Source of the DNA: Myxococcota bacterium | GTDB taxonomy: Bacteria; Myxococcota; B64-G9 | Assembly (NCBI GenBank): GCA_022710975.1 | Contig: JAKLGA010000010.1 | Location: 62,001-126,000, forward strand | DNA length: 64,000 nucleotides | Direction of reading: 5' to 3' | In this document: one piece after another, positions 11,501 to 19,614 of the stretch | How positions within the stretch are numbered: position 1 is the first letter of the stretch | Layout: each line of letters opens with the position of its first letter | The notes under the pieces: generated by a model | Database searches by the model: none | Told to the model about the DNA's origin: nothing | What the model saw: the letters and a program-made list of their open reading frames with translations, nothing else | Program-made: the position numbers and the translations under genes

Positions 11501-14500
11501 GGGTTGCCCGAGGTGGCCGTGCTGCTCCGCGACCGGGTGGTTGCGCTCCGCGGCGCGGACGGGAGCCTCGCCTGGGAGGCCATGCTGCGCACGGCGGTGG
11601 GGGTGGGCGCACCCGCGCCGCTCGTCCTGGCCGACACGGATGGCGACGGGCTTACGGAGGTGGCGCACTTCGAGCACTACCGGGTGTGGCGGTGCATGGC
11701 GCCTCCGTTCAACAACATCTGCTTCTGGGTGAACGTGCCCTTCCTCCAGGTGCGGAACGGAGCGACCGGCGTGCCGACCTGGGACAGCCTGTCCTCGGGC
11801 CTGCCCGCCGAGCCCGTGACCTACCGGGCGCTGGCGGCCGCAGACCTCGACGGGGATGGTGCGGACGAGGTCGTGCTGTCGACCGCCAGCGGACTGGTGG
11901 CGCTCGCCGCCTCCGGGGAGCTGCGCTGGTCCACGGCCATTCCGGGCTGCTCCCAGACCACGTCCGCGGTGGTGGCGGACCTCGATGCAGCGCCCGGCCA
12001 GGAAGTCCTGGTCGGCTGCTCGAGCACAAGCGGGGACGTCTCGTTTCTGGCGCTCGTCTCCGGCGCGACCGGCGCGCTCCTGCGCTCGGTCGGCCTGGGC
12101 GTCTACGACAGCGCGAGCACCCCGCTCAGCGTGGCGGACCTGGACGGCGACGGGGACCAGGACGCGGTGCTGGGCCTCGGCTCGACGGTCGTGGCCGCGG
12201 ATCTGACCTCGGGCGCCATGTGGAGCTTGCCCCTCAGCGCGGCCCTCGGCGCGGGCCTGCCGGTGGCCGACCTCGACGGCGACGGATCGGCCGACGTGCT
12301 CGTGCTCGACAGCACGGCCTGGGAGAGCCTGCGGCTCGTGTCTGGCGCGACGGGCGCGGTGCTGTGGGACAGCGCAGCCTCCGGGCTCTCACTGGCCGGT
12401 ACGGCGCACCCGGCCCTCGGGGATCTGGACGGGGACGGCTGGCTGGAGGTGGCGCTGGTGCGCGCCAACAACTCCACCGGCGAGGGCGCCTACCTGGCCC
12501 TGGACTCGCTGACGACGGGCGGGCCCGCGGGGAGCGGGGGCGTGGTCGAGGAGGTGCTCTGGACCACCGACCGGCCGCAGGGGCTGGCCGCAACGGAAGC
12601 CCTCCCTCTCGACGAGGCCGTGGGAGCGCTGGCCGCCACGGGCCAGCTCTGGTGGCGGGGCTGGCTGACCTCGGCGGCGGGTCAGGAGCTGGCCCGGGAC
12701 GCCTACCCGTTCTGGATCGTGGACGGGGACCTGGCCGTGTCGATTGCTGCCGCGCCCGAGGTGGCCAGGGTCGGCGGGACCGTGGCCGTCTCCGGCGAGG
12801 TCCGTGAGCTCGGTGCGACCGCCGCGCCTGGCGTGGTGCTCGAGGTTCGGGCCGAGGACGGCGGCCTGCTGTTCCAGGACTCCATGGATCTGGCGGCCTC
12901 CGAGGTCCGGCCGTACACCTTCACCACGGGTGCAGGCGCGGTCGGCGTGCACGACATCAAGGCGACGGTCACGGGGACCGGCGGCGACACGGCCCAGGCC
13001 TGGGCGCGTTACCGGGTGACGGCCTCCGCCCTGGAGGTGGCCTTCACCGGGCCCGAGGTCGTGGGCGACGAGCCGTTCGCGCTGCTGGCGACCCTGCGCA
13101 ACGCGGGCGAGCTGCCCCTGGCGCTCACCGCGGCGGTCTCGGGTGGGAGCGACCCCAGGAGCTTCGATCTGGGTCCCGGCCAGACCCTGGAGGAGAGCTA
13201 CCCGCGGGCCATCGCCGCGGACACCACCTTCACCCTCGCGGTGACCGGCGAGGAATCCTGGTCCGGCTCGCACCTGGTGCGCTTCGGCCTCGCGGCGCGG
13301 ATGCTCGCGGAGCCGCTGGCCGGCTACCCCGTCGATGAAATCGTTTCGATCCCCTGGAGCGTGGAGAACCTGGGTGAGCTCGGACACGCCTACGGGACCG
13401 AGCTCCAGGTGGTGACCCTAGGTGGGGTGCTGGTCGAGCGCTGGGCGGAGACGATCGAGCTCGCGGCGTCGGGTGACCCGGCCGGCTGGGACCGCTACCT
13501 CGGCACAGTGGAGCTCTTCCTCCCCGAGGGCGGCTACCGGATCCAGCACGCGGTGGAGCACGGGCAGGCGGGCGAGGAAGCCTTCGAGGTACAGATGCCG
13601 CTCGGCCGGGGAGAGATCCCCATGGCCGCTGTATACAGGGCCGGACCAGTCGACGTGCCCTGGACCCTCGAGAACCTGGCCGGGACCGCCGGGACCTTCG
13701 AGCTGCTGCTCTCCGTCGAGCGGGGCGGCGAGGTCCTGGCAACCTCGTCCCCGAGCGTGAGCCTCGGGCCCGCGGGTGGCGGATCTGCGCTCTTCACCGA
13801 CAGGATGACCGTCTGGCTCGAGCCAGGGACCTACCTCGCCCGTCTCCAGGGGGCGAGGCTCGAGTCCGAGGTGATAGCCTCCTTCGAGGTGCTGGCCGAC
13901 CGGGCGCTCTCGGTCGCGCTCGAGGAGACCGGCACAGGCTGCGGACACACCCTCACGGCGAGCCTCAGGAACCTCGGCTTCGAGGCCTTCTCCGGCAGGC
14001 TGCGGGCCCGGGCTCCGGGCTGGGAGTGGTCTGCGCCCGTGGGGCTTGGCGGTCAGGGCGGAACGGCCGTGGTCGAGATCGCACCAGACCTGTCTGCCGC
14101 GCCTGCAGGCCCGGCGTGGGTGGAGGTGGAGATCCTGGATGGCGCCGGGATCTTGCTGGCCACGGCCGACCGGAGCGTCACGGTGCGGGGCGGGATGTGC
14201 GCGCTTGCCGCCCGGCCCGATCGTGTGGCGGCCCTGGCGGGCGAGGACGCGGTCTTCCCGTTCGTCCTGTCGAACGCGGGCGACCACCACGCGACGTGCA
14301 GGCTCGAGCTGGGTGCGCTCGAGGATCAGGGGCCGGAGCTTGCGGTCCGCGGTCTGGCCCCCTGCGAGCAGCAATCTGTGCCCTTCGACTACCTGCTGCC
14401 CTGGGACCTGGAGGCGGGCGAGATCCCGCTGCCGTACACCCTGAGCGTGGCAGACGGGGAGAGCGCGGGCGGAGAGCGTGGTTTCGTCATCCTGGAGGTC

Positions 14501-17500
14501 CAGGGGGTGGAGATCCGGGTGACCTCGAGCCTGGACAGGTGCCACTACCTGCCTGGCGAGACAGCGCAGCTCGAGCTCCTCGTCGAGAGCCTGGGCGTCC
14601 CGCCCCAGGGCCCGGTGGTGCTGGCCGTGGAGTACCCGTCGTTCTCGACAGAGGAGCTGGTCTCCCTGGAGGCCGGCCCGGTGTCGCTCTCCTACGAGAT
14701 TCCCGAGGTCCAGGAGGCCTGGGAGCGGATCATGATCTCGGTCCGCCTGCTCTCGGGCCGCAGCGTGTTCATGGACGGCAGGCGCGTTCGCGCGTCTGAC
14801 CTCGGGGTCTGGGTGTGCACCGACCGGGACGTGTACGACCCGGGCGACACGGTTCAGGTCACCTTCGGCGCGGACGAGGTCTGTGACCTCCGCCTCCGCG
14901 ACTTCACCACAGGCTGGGAGCACACGGCTGCGCTCGAGCCCGGCGGAGAGGGAACCGCCTCGTTCCTCCTGCCCGCCGGGATGCGCCGGGGCACCCACGT
15001 CCTGGAGTACGGCTGCGGCTCGCTCTCGCACATGCACCCCTACGAGGTGCGCGGGGCCTGGGTGCGCTTCCTGTCCCTCACCGCGGACAGCTTGCAGTAC
15101 GCGCCGGGCGATCCGCTCGAGCTCGACGCGGTGGTGGAGTCGGCCTCTGCCTTCGAGGGCTGGATGCGCTGCAAGGGCCTGCGGCCCGACGGCACGACCT
15201 TCCCCATCGAGGCGCGGGCCGTGTCCCTCGACCAGGGCGTTCAGCGGCTCCTGTTCCACGGGAGCATGGACACCGACCACCTCGGCAGGCACCGCCTCGA
15301 TTGCGCCGTCTTCCTGGACGATAGCGAGGAGGTTTTTCTGGCCCAGGACTGGACCTGGGCTCAGGTGGGTGATGCCGACATCCTGGGGATCGCGACGGAC
15401 AAGCCGGTGTACGAGTCTGGCGAGGAAGGCGCCACGGCCACCGCCATGGTGTTCGGCCATGCGCTCGGCGTCGAGGTGGTCCTCGATCTGGACGGGGCCG
15501 AGGTCCTGCGCCAGGTGGTGGATCTCGAGGGACACGCCAGCCTCTCGGTGGCGCTCTCCCGGGAGCAGATCTGGGCGCTGGGTGAGCACCGCATCGAGGG
15601 GACCATGACCGCGGACGGGCTCGTGGGCCAGGCGTCCGTCGCCTTCCTGACCCAGGACACCATCCCTCCGGCCATCGAGATCACCGGCGTGACCGAGGGC
15701 GGGCTGCACCCGGCGCCCGTGTCGCCCGCGGTGGCCGTCACCGATCACAACCCCCGCCTGCAGCGCATCGCCCTCGACGGCATGGCCTGGGGCTCGGGCA
15801 TGGCGGTGTGGGCCGAGGGGCCGCACCGGCTGGTGGTCGAGGCCGAGGACCTCGCGGGGAACCTCTCTCGTCGCGAGATCGGCTTCTCCGTCGACGCGGC
15901 CTCGCCGCGCATCTCCATCCTCGGGGTGGCGGACGGCGAATGCTACGCGGCCATGGTCTCGCCCGTGGTCCAGGTCGTGGATCCGAGCCTGGCCTGGGTT
16001 GAGGTGCTGCTCGACGGGGCGCCCTTCGTGAGCGGCACCCCGGTCGGCGAAGGGGAGCACCTGCTCCAGGTGGTCGCCGAGGATCTGGCCGGCCACCGCA
16101 CCGAGGCCTCGGTGTCCTTCAGCGTGGATCTGACCGACCCGGTGGTGGCCATCCTCGGGGTGCAGGACGGCCTGGTGACCGAGGCCGACGTCTCGCCCTC
16201 GGCTTCCTTCTCGGACGCCCACCTGACGCTCGGCAGGGCCTACCTCGACGGTCAGGCCCTGGAAGGCACGCCGCTGGTCTCCGCGGAGGGCGAGCACCGG
16301 GTGCAGGCCTTCGCGCTCGACTGCGCCGGTCGGGTGGGGCAGGCCTCGGCCTGGTTCTCCATCGACCGGAGCCCGCCCGAGCTGGAGCTCTGGCTGATCG
16401 CAGACGGGGCCTGCTACGCGCCGCCTGTCCAGCCTGCCTTCTGGGCCTGGGATCCGAACCTGACCTCCCTGGAGGCCTGGCTGGACGGCGCTCCCTTCGA
16501 GAGCGGCGATCCGGTAGAGGCCGAGGGGACCCACCAGCTCGACGTGGCCGCGGTCGACTCGCTGGGCCACCGCAGCGAGGCCTCGGCCTCGTTCCTGCTG
16601 GACGGGACGCCGCCCCTCTTGACCGTGGCCGGCGTGACCGACGGGGCCGTGTACACGCAGCCTGTGGCCGCCACCTTCGAGGCCGCGGACGACAACCTCT
16701 CCGAGCTGGCCGCGCTCCTCGACGGCCTGCCGTACCTCGCGGGGACCCCCGTCTCGGCCGGCGGCGAGCACGAGCTCGTCGTCTGGGCCAGCGACTGCGC
16801 GGGCAACACCTCCTCCGAGGTGGTGCGCTTCAGCCTGCGGACCTCGACCCGGCCGGTATTCGCGTACACCGTCTGCGCCGAGGGCCTGGTGGTCATGGAG
16901 AACTTCTCCGGGGTCAGCCAGGACGCGGAAGGCCGGGGCGGGGACCTCGTCTCTCGCGGGGACCTGTCGATGGAGAACCACGCCTTCATCGCGGACGACG
17001 CCACGGCCGGCGGGGACGTCCGGCTCGACAACAACTGCGAGATCGGCGGGGACCTCCACCTCGTGGGTCAGCTCACCCTCCTGCACAGCTCGGAGATCCT
17101 GGGGCAGGTGGTGGACATCGACGGACCGGTGCCGAGCTGCCTGTGCGGCTACGACCTGGACGGGGTGCTCGCCTACCGGGCCGAGGTGAACGACAACACC
17201 CTGCTGGCCGCCGACCCGGGCATTGCTCCCTTCCTCGTCGAGGGGTCCCTGGTGGTGACCAAGAATAACCGGGTCACCCTGCCCGCGGGCATCTACTACT
17301 TCCGGTCGGTCGTGCTGCGGAACAACGCCCGGCTCGAGCTCGCCGAGGGCGCGCAGGTGGAGCTGTACATCGAGGAGAACCTCCAGGTGGAGAACAACGC
17401 CAGGATCGACCACCCCATGGCGCGGGCCGCGGACCTCTGGGTGGTGACCGGGACCGATTCGGACGCGGGTGAGCTGCTCACGCTGCGCAACCACGCCGGG

Positions 17501-17653
17501 CTGGGGTTGATGCTCTTCGCCCCTCGGGCAGACGTGACCCTGGAGAACAACGCCCTCCTGCGCGGTGGCCTGGTGACCAGGGATCTCACGTTCCGCAACC
17601 ACTTCCGCCTGATCGGCGCAGGGGAGACTCTGGGGACGACGGGCTGTCCGTAG
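5591..17653 (+). CDS. Giant secreted protein: M23-like peptidase domain, Ig-like repeats, FG-GAP propeller, C-terminal beta domain
   Basis: The 4,020-residue product starts at the ATG at 5591 (signal peptide MMKYLVGVIIVGIATISVNVSG; GGGGTGAT upstream). An earlier in-frame start at 5474 overlaps the previous gene and is less likely. Residues 47-148 hold the M23 (lysostaphin-type) metal-ligand pattern, HNGVD (H47, D51) and HLHF (H146, H148). Ig-like and Cys-rich segments follow, then a ThuA/GATase-like domain (about 700-930, ILGAGVYPATFGLLAEFG). Macroglobulin/CARDB-like repeats come next, several opening TDRDVYxxGD (about 1286, 3076, 3269). About eight FG-GAP-type DLDGDGxxEV motifs form a likely propeller (about 1919-2290). 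Five roughly 80-residue cadherin-like repeats (about 3356-3753) precede a terminal domain rich in ENNA/RNHA/NNAL turns. Codons are AT-rich up to about 7640 and GC-rich afterwards. Its role may be cell-wall or adhesion related; this is inference. Confidence 0.88.
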   Translation: MMKYLVGVIIVGIATISVNVSGYEWPGRNIVRVTGVVGEAREARRFHNGVDMAYPNCTPIYHVLANGYCRRHRMMDSTRHLPAPWVSVDAFLDESESQMAAYVHLSANFNDNCGKDCDCDIDMCENGEPVEGGPIGAVCGYRFPQHLHFIHGPRDEGSRLGGEYNPLLQSNLDAYLDTVPPYMEGVWPGETPFVELCPEDNEADLDEAICQGRVFQTNQDYTIVSGKVDAVVRAKDFYTPEPGGVADVGTRTGVFALGFGVADEAVGYWYREPEQRIQFTANPASLANALVFRTSSPPQDERMPIEYIVTNDMFRIGLPVPGVLLDSGWNTLESDSEEDQNDAESISDAAFPDGKYSFVPCVWDVSENYACVRKSVIVDNFKPKVRMITIRGVGASIEHLAKIGDVVLVEILFDQEMDSDVKPTIRLNESGEEIATSGEWVKGYSGIIDTYAVSIRMPQLQTQLSKEQQMTIVRVKGLGTEDRDISTELSVVDDEEKTPIVLWADLVRPMPSVASWVGPVVECGDLEVIPALEDEPDRLSLEGESVPLDQRLGTSVLYIQKVFPAMSIAALDLGGLNERVDFSGFEGGSEYLWYIVLQDSAGNYDQISENENDGDRQTFNTFTVAECDNEAGCDIVACKSDERTCERIPNCPPPGSGETCKSYNCVSSTRGEGRCLAVATDDCDPSPDPNDPDYDPRSQDWTDDNVDLADQVPTMENVTNLRPDSEIAILGAGVYPATFGLLAEFGEDARLVGTRLAPASLAGVKLLIVPSGALRNQEPQGLAEGLRAFAETGGQVIVMGQPYGRDFGAVPGPVAGYGWQEDLMCWIGNLYFGEDYAEHPVMSSVGTSSSGRGVMTLPVDGHFTGWPGDAEVWLRRVSTNQAAVVRYPIGLGAIMVSAAYLDHDRVRAFRLRSAEAVRGGQLLDEEEFFRDLVTWLKDPRPEAEFARVSDGQANVPLVLHVTNDSPGAERAAAAKIMVMDPSRTYTMWQAEVPVDLVEGASADLSLAVPFDWTRFHQGAGGSPFYPPVGIWHTQIELLDAEGNVIRDDREALSGRFVVPAEAGEDAWFDPNEVTLSILVERSSMPAGMEGRYRFEIGNQGPAARRLRLELNRFGRRELLLAATAEVAPSDMWVPEYSTGDSVTGEFQVVARVFDADTDELLAMARKSLWFLEFPVAMSAEALPEYPGAGAVVSVEVGFRNLTDVDLSGTLELEMDGLTAPWTAPVTLGPAADGRVTTTVQVPDLAWPGETYLVIARMIAADGQPLGNAQDPIVVYQPGIRPWVEVRTDRDVYQRGDELRVEVEVRNEGEEGGALPYKLTVGDFGSFEGEMTLAQGGTSVLNRQVTVPADLVRGGDVAIMFETWQATGFKHVTVEVPSLAIVPVVQALPGGILVTGEVRQTGTAPLAGALGCRLWGPGGSLEAEQVFLDFVVPGTVGQPFTCTLPVGALERGAYLVEVVASSPQAVSEARVERQLAADFEMLQADLVCMDLAANGACLTSFLLGEDFGRPVHLVNRGDFFYPEVRVSRSLPEVGIAWEAVASLPPRSVVEVRPAAAVPVPFFQNAASWIECPSVITPTSMELQALVPGGFSELGSETALVLTPLLELEVTQVAYDACSGAPLQISVAGSARGPSLAGPLDVRVLVEVPDAGLSREVQATLAPGAASFSQDLELSVPSALGPGTHAVRPRWLRPVVAPHLLPFAATVAGGSFAVGGAGLDATLVTRPLAAGEAGLLALSNPGQTGGWVDWRILLADAGGRRWLELEGGGELAGCGGAGLDLPFTVPDGLQGGRYSLSLETSLDGGSPSWRRWDLDLAGLEAGMDLWTSQDVYRSGLPVQGLGTLTGGPLPIAGGSLHLEVVRLAAGAGVAAPGWPAFGAGPARTMAVDGAGEISSPRLLWEQSPAELSGGWPGERGPAVADLTGDGAADLVVASVDGQVRALRGSDGGLLWTYTAPAGLSASVPAVDDLDGDGLPEVAVLLRDRVVALRGADGSLAWEAMLRTAVGVGAPAPLVLADTDGDGLTEVAHFEHYRVWRCMAPPFNNICFWVNVPFLQVRNGATGVPTWDSLSSGLPAEPVTYRALAAADLDGDGADEVVLSTASGLVALAASGELRWSTAIPGCSQTTSAVVADLDAAPGQEVLVGCSSTSGDVSFLALVSGATGALLRSVGLGVYDSASTPLSVADLDGDGDQDAVLGLGSTVVAADLTSGAMWSLPLSAALGAGLPVADLDGDGSADVLVLDSTAWESLRLVSGATGAVLWDSAASGLSLAGTAHPALGDLDGDGWLEVALVRANNSTGEGAYLALDSLTTGGPAGSGGVVEEVLWTTDRPQGLAATEALPLDEAVGALAATGQLWWRGWLTSAAGQELARDAYPFWIVDGDLAVSIAAAPEVARVGGTVAVSGEVRELGATAAPGVVLEVRAEDGGLLFQDSMDLAASEVRPYTFTTGAGAVGVHDIKATVTGTGGDTAQAWARYRVTASALEVAFTGPEVVGDEPFALLATLRNAGELPLALTAAVSGGSDPRSFDLGPGQTLEESYPRAIAADTTFTLAVTGEESWSGSHLVRFGLAARMLAEPLAGYPVDEIVSIPWSVENLGELGHAYGTELQVVTLGGVLVERWAETIELAASGDPAGWDRYLGTVELFLPEGGYRIQHAVEHGQAGEEAFEVQMPLGRGEIPMAAVYRAGPVDVPWTLENLAGTAGTFELLLSVERGGEVLATSSPSVSLGPAGGGSALFTDRMTVWLEPGTYLARLQGARLESEVIASFEVLADRALSVALEETGTGCGHTLTASLRNLGFEAFSGRLRARAPGWEWSAPVGLGGQGGTAVVEIAPDLSAAPAGPAWVEVEILDGAGILLATADRSVTVRGGMCALAARPDRVAALAGEDAVFPFVLSNAGDHHATCRLELGALEDQGPELAVRGLAPCEQQSVPFDYLLPWDLEAGEIPLPYTLSVADGESAGGERGFVILEVQGVEIRVTSSLDRCHYLPGETAQLELLVESLGVPPQGPVVLAVEYPSFSTEELVSLEAGPVSLSYEIPEVQEAWERIMISVRLLSGRSVFMDGRRVRASDLGVWVCTDRDVYDPGDTVQVTFGADEVCDLRLRDFTTGWEHTAALEPGGEGTASFLLPAGMRRGTHVLEYGCGSLSHMHPYEVRGAWVRFLSLTADSLQYAPGDPLELDAVVESASAFEGWMRCKGLRPDGTTFPIEARAVSLDQGVQRLLFHGSMDTDHLGRHRLDCAVFLDDSEEVFLAQDWTWAQVGDADILGIATDKPVYESGEEGATATAMVFGHALGVEVVLDLDGAEVLRQVVDLEGHASLSVALSREQIWALGEHRIEGTMTADGLVGQASVAFLTQDTIPPAIEITGVTEGGLHPAPVSPAVAVTDHNPRLQRIALDGMAWGSGMAVWAEGPHRLVVEAEDLAGNLSRREIGFSVDAASPRISILGVADGECYAAMVSPVVQVVDPSLAWVEVLLDGAPFVSGTPVGEGEHLLQVVAEDLAGHRTEASVSFSVDLTDPVVAILGVQDGLVTEADVSPSASFSDAHLTLGRAYLDGQALEGTPLVSAEGEHRVQAFALDCAGRVGQASAWFSIDRSPPELELWLIADGACYAPPVQPAFWAWDPNLTSLEAWLDGAPFESGDPVEAEGTHQLDVAAVDSLGHRSEASASFLLDGTPPLLTVAGVTDGAVYTQPVAATFEAADDNLSELAALLDGLPYLAGTPVSAGGEHELVVWASDCAGNTSSEVVRFSLRTSTRPVFAYTVCAEGLVVMENFSGVSQDAEGRGGDLVSRGDLSMENHAFIADDATAGGDVRLDNNCEIGGDLHLVGQLTLLHSSEILGQVVDIDGPVPSCLCGYDLDGVLAYRAEVNDNTLLAADPGIAPFLVEGSLVVTKNNRVTLPAGIYYFRSVVLRNNARLELAEGAQVELYIEENLQVENNARIDHPMARAADLWVVTGTDSDAGELLTLRNHAGLGLMLFAPRADVTLENNALLRGGLVTRDLTFRNHFRLIGAGETLGTTGCP

Positions 17654-17792
17654 CCATTCCCTCTGTCTGGACCTGGGTACAGCTGGTCGAACGGGCGAAA
17701 AAGCTTGCCGTCTGCCTGGAAGTATATGAAGATTGCTGCAAGTCATCTTGAATGTGACTAACAGCAACTACGATATGCCATGGATGGGCGGC

Positions 17793-18617
17793 ATGACCAA
17801 GGAAGCGGCAGGACCCAACAGGGACGTGAAGGAGAGGCTCAGGCGGCTCGCCAAGGGCAGCCAAGGCCACCTGGTGACGACCCGCCGCGCGGCCGAGATC
17901 CTCGGGCTCGAGCCACGTGCTGCCCACCTGGCGCTCGGTCGGCTCCTGAAAGCAGGTTGGCTGGAGCGGGTGAAAAGGGGCCTGTTCCTCATCCTGCCGC
18001 TGGAGGCTGACCGGAAGGGCGCGGCCATCGAGGACCCGTGGATCCTGGCCCGTGAGCTGTTCAAGCCCTGCTACATCGGGGGCTGGTCCGCCGCCGAGCA
18101 CTGGGGACTCACCGAGCAGATCTTCCGCGAGACCTTCGTGGTCACGAGCGCCTACGTGCGCAGCTCCACGCAGTCCCACCTGGGAGCCGCTTTCCATCTG
18201 GTGCGGGCGAGGAGCCCTCGCGTCGCCAGCGTCTCGACCCTCTGGCGAGGACAGGAGCGCATCGCGGTGTCCGACCGGGAGCGGACTCTCGCCGATGCCC
18301 TGGCCATCCCCGCCTGGGTCGGCGGGGTTCACCACCTGATCGACATGCTGCGGTCCTACCGCTCCAGTCCGGAATGGCAACCTTCCCGGCTGCTGGCGCG
18401 CGTTGGGGAGGTGAGCTCGGGCGCGGCCTTCAGGCGGCTCGGCTACCTCGCCGAGGCGGTCCTGGGCGAGCGCGGAGCGTTGGTGGAGGCCTGCCTGGCG
18501 CGACGCACGACCGGCAACGTGCGCCTCGAACCTGGAGCCAAAGGAAAGGGGAAGCTGTCCACCCGCTGGCGCCTGTGGATCAACGTCGACCTTCTCCAGG
18601 GCGGTAGCCTGTCATGA
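17793..18617 (+). CDS. AbiEi-family antitoxin-like regulator, second AbiE locus
   Basis: This 274-residue protein has an N-terminal winged helix (GHLVTTRRAAEILGLEPRAA, then RLLKAGWLERVKRGLFLILP) and an AbiEi-type domain (GGWSAAEHWGLTEQIFRETFVVTS and SDRERTLADALAIP). The frame is open further upstream to a TTG at 17733, with ATGs at 17775, 17784 and 17793. I took the last because it sits just before the conserved helix, but the start is uncertain. The stop overlaps the ATG of a truncated toxin gene by the same 4-bp ATGA seen in the first AbiE locus. With the toxin destroyed, this antitoxin is an orphan: it may be under decay, or it may serve as a repressor or as immunity to a related toxin. 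Confidence 0.82.
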   Translation: MTKEAAGPNRDVKERLRRLAKGSQGHLVTTRRAAEILGLEPRAAHLALGRLLKAGWLERVKRGLFLILPLEADRKGAAIEDPWILARELFKPCYIGGWSAAEHWGLTEQIFRETFVVTSAYVRSSTQSHLGAAFHLVRARSPRVASVSTLWRGQERIAVSDRERTLADALAIPAWVGGVHHLIDMLRSYRSSPEWQPSRLLARVGEVSSGAAFRRLGYLAEAVLGERGALVEACLARRTTGNVRLEPGAKGKGKLSTRWRLWINVDLLQGGSLS

Positions 18618-18748
18618 TCGGGAAGCAGGACATCCTCGAGCGTGCCCGGGAGTGGCAGCTTCGGCCCGAGGTGGTGGAGAAGGACTACGTCCTGGGCTGG
18701 CTGCTCCAGGCCATCGCCCGCCTCCGGGAGGCCTCCTGCCCCCGCTGA
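18614..18748 (+). pseudogene. Truncated AbiEii-type toxin gene (44 codons)
   Basis: From the ATG at 18614 the frame reads MIGKQDILERAREW, then LRPEVVEKDYVLGWLL, and ends at a TGA at 18746-18748. This is the standard opening of an AbiEii/AbiGii nucleotidyltransferase, which normally runs to roughly 250-300 residues. Everything after the first helices, including all catalytic motifs, is gone. The ATGA overlap with the upstream antitoxin gene is intact. The truncation point lies 18 bp before the stop codon of the convergent small gene at 18767, so a deletion that joined foreign DNA here is the simplest reading. Confidence 0.8.
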
Positions 18749-18766
18749 CAGGCAGGCTTCAGGTAG

Positions 18767-19102
18767 TCAAGTAGCCGCCTTCGGGCGGCTGGTCCCCAGC
18801 ATCTCCGCGGCCAGCTCGATCGCCTTCTGGCCCGCCATGGGGAGCACGGTGCGGTGGGGATCGAGGCACCTGACCACCATCTGCTCGGTCGCGAGGATGG
18901 CCACGATGAGCCGCTCCCAGGTGACCGCGTACTTCCGAAGATCGTTCATGGTGACGGGGTCACCTGTCAGGTTCTCTTGCCTGTCGAGGCCGGCCTCGAT
19001 GAGCTCACGCAGGAGCTGAGCGACGCTCGTTCTGCGCCTCTGTGCGCACCCCTTGAGCCGGGCTTGGAGCACGATTGGTAGCCGGATCGACATGATCGTC
19101 AT
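18767..19102 (-). CDS. Small ribbon-helix-helix-like protein
   Basis: This 111-residue protein opens MTIMSIRLPIVLQARLKG, then TSVAQLLRELIEAGLD, a beta strand plus two helices typical of ribbon-helix-helix DNA-binding proteins such as plasmid/mobile-element regulators and MobC-like accessory factors. The C-terminal half is helical and unassigned. The ATG at 19102 has a GGAGGA eight bases upstream, better placed than the ATG at 19093. It lies between a broken AbiE locus and an excisionase-integrase pair, so a role in element maintenance or transfer is likely. Two direct repeats 113-145 bp upstream may be its binding sites. Confidence 0.65.
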   Translation of the reverse strand: MTIMSIRLPIVLQARLKGCAQRRRTSVAQLLRELIEAGLDRQENLTGDPVTMNDLRKYAVTWERLIVAILATEQMVVRCLDPHRTVLPMAGQKAIELAAEMLGTSRPKAAT

Positions 19103-19614
19103 GAGTGGTCCTCCCTTCCGTTTGAGGCTTGGCTAGGCAAGGTTCGTGCCTTCCGAATGAGCACGCGAAACCACCCGGAAAAGGTCCCTTCCGGAATCTC
19201 CCTGGGTGCCGAAGGTGGTCGAAATCTTGGCCAACGTGGTCGAAATCCTGACCAGGCGGCCCGGTGGTTTTTTCCCATCTCGAACTACTCGACGCACTAC
19301 GTGCAAGAGGCAATGACCAATTGTGGAATCCGGAGATCCGGGCCACGAAGTATTCCAAAGCGTAGTGTTCGAATCATCGCCTGTGTAATACGCCTTTCCT
19401 TTTGTCTGGCGGTCAGTTGCTCGGCAAACAACGGTTGCGTTAGGTGTGGGGTGAATACAGGGGACTGGGGGGACCCCAGGCCGAAACAGAAAAGCTGGGG
19501 GCGCGCGATCTAAAATCCCATGCAGAAGCCATGTTCCGCGCCATGGCGTTTTCATGCGGCGCGCGTTTCGTTTTCCGATCGTCCGCTGGCACGAGCCTTG
19601 CCATTGCTCCTCGC
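19103..19614. other. Intergenic control region with 21-bp-spaced direct repeats
   Basis: No convincing gene is seen. The 12-mer GTGGTCGAAATC occurs twice, at 19215-19226 and 19236-19247. The 21-bp period places both copies on the same face of the helix, which suits a dimeric or multimeric regulator. Composition is patchy, with an AT-richer part near 19270-19430. The region probably carries divergent promoters for the ribbon-helix-helix gene and the excisionase-integrase pair. Confidence 0.45.

Noticed and set aside
13418-17767. Long open frame of 1,449 codons on the minus strand
   Set aside because: It is antisense to the giant gene in GC-rich DNA, has no ribosome site or domain, and its composition follows from the codon bias of the + strand.
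19340-19400. tRNA-like GTGTTCGAATCATC segment as a possible attachment-site relic
   Set aside because: The T-arm stem does not pair and no other cloverleaf part is visible.
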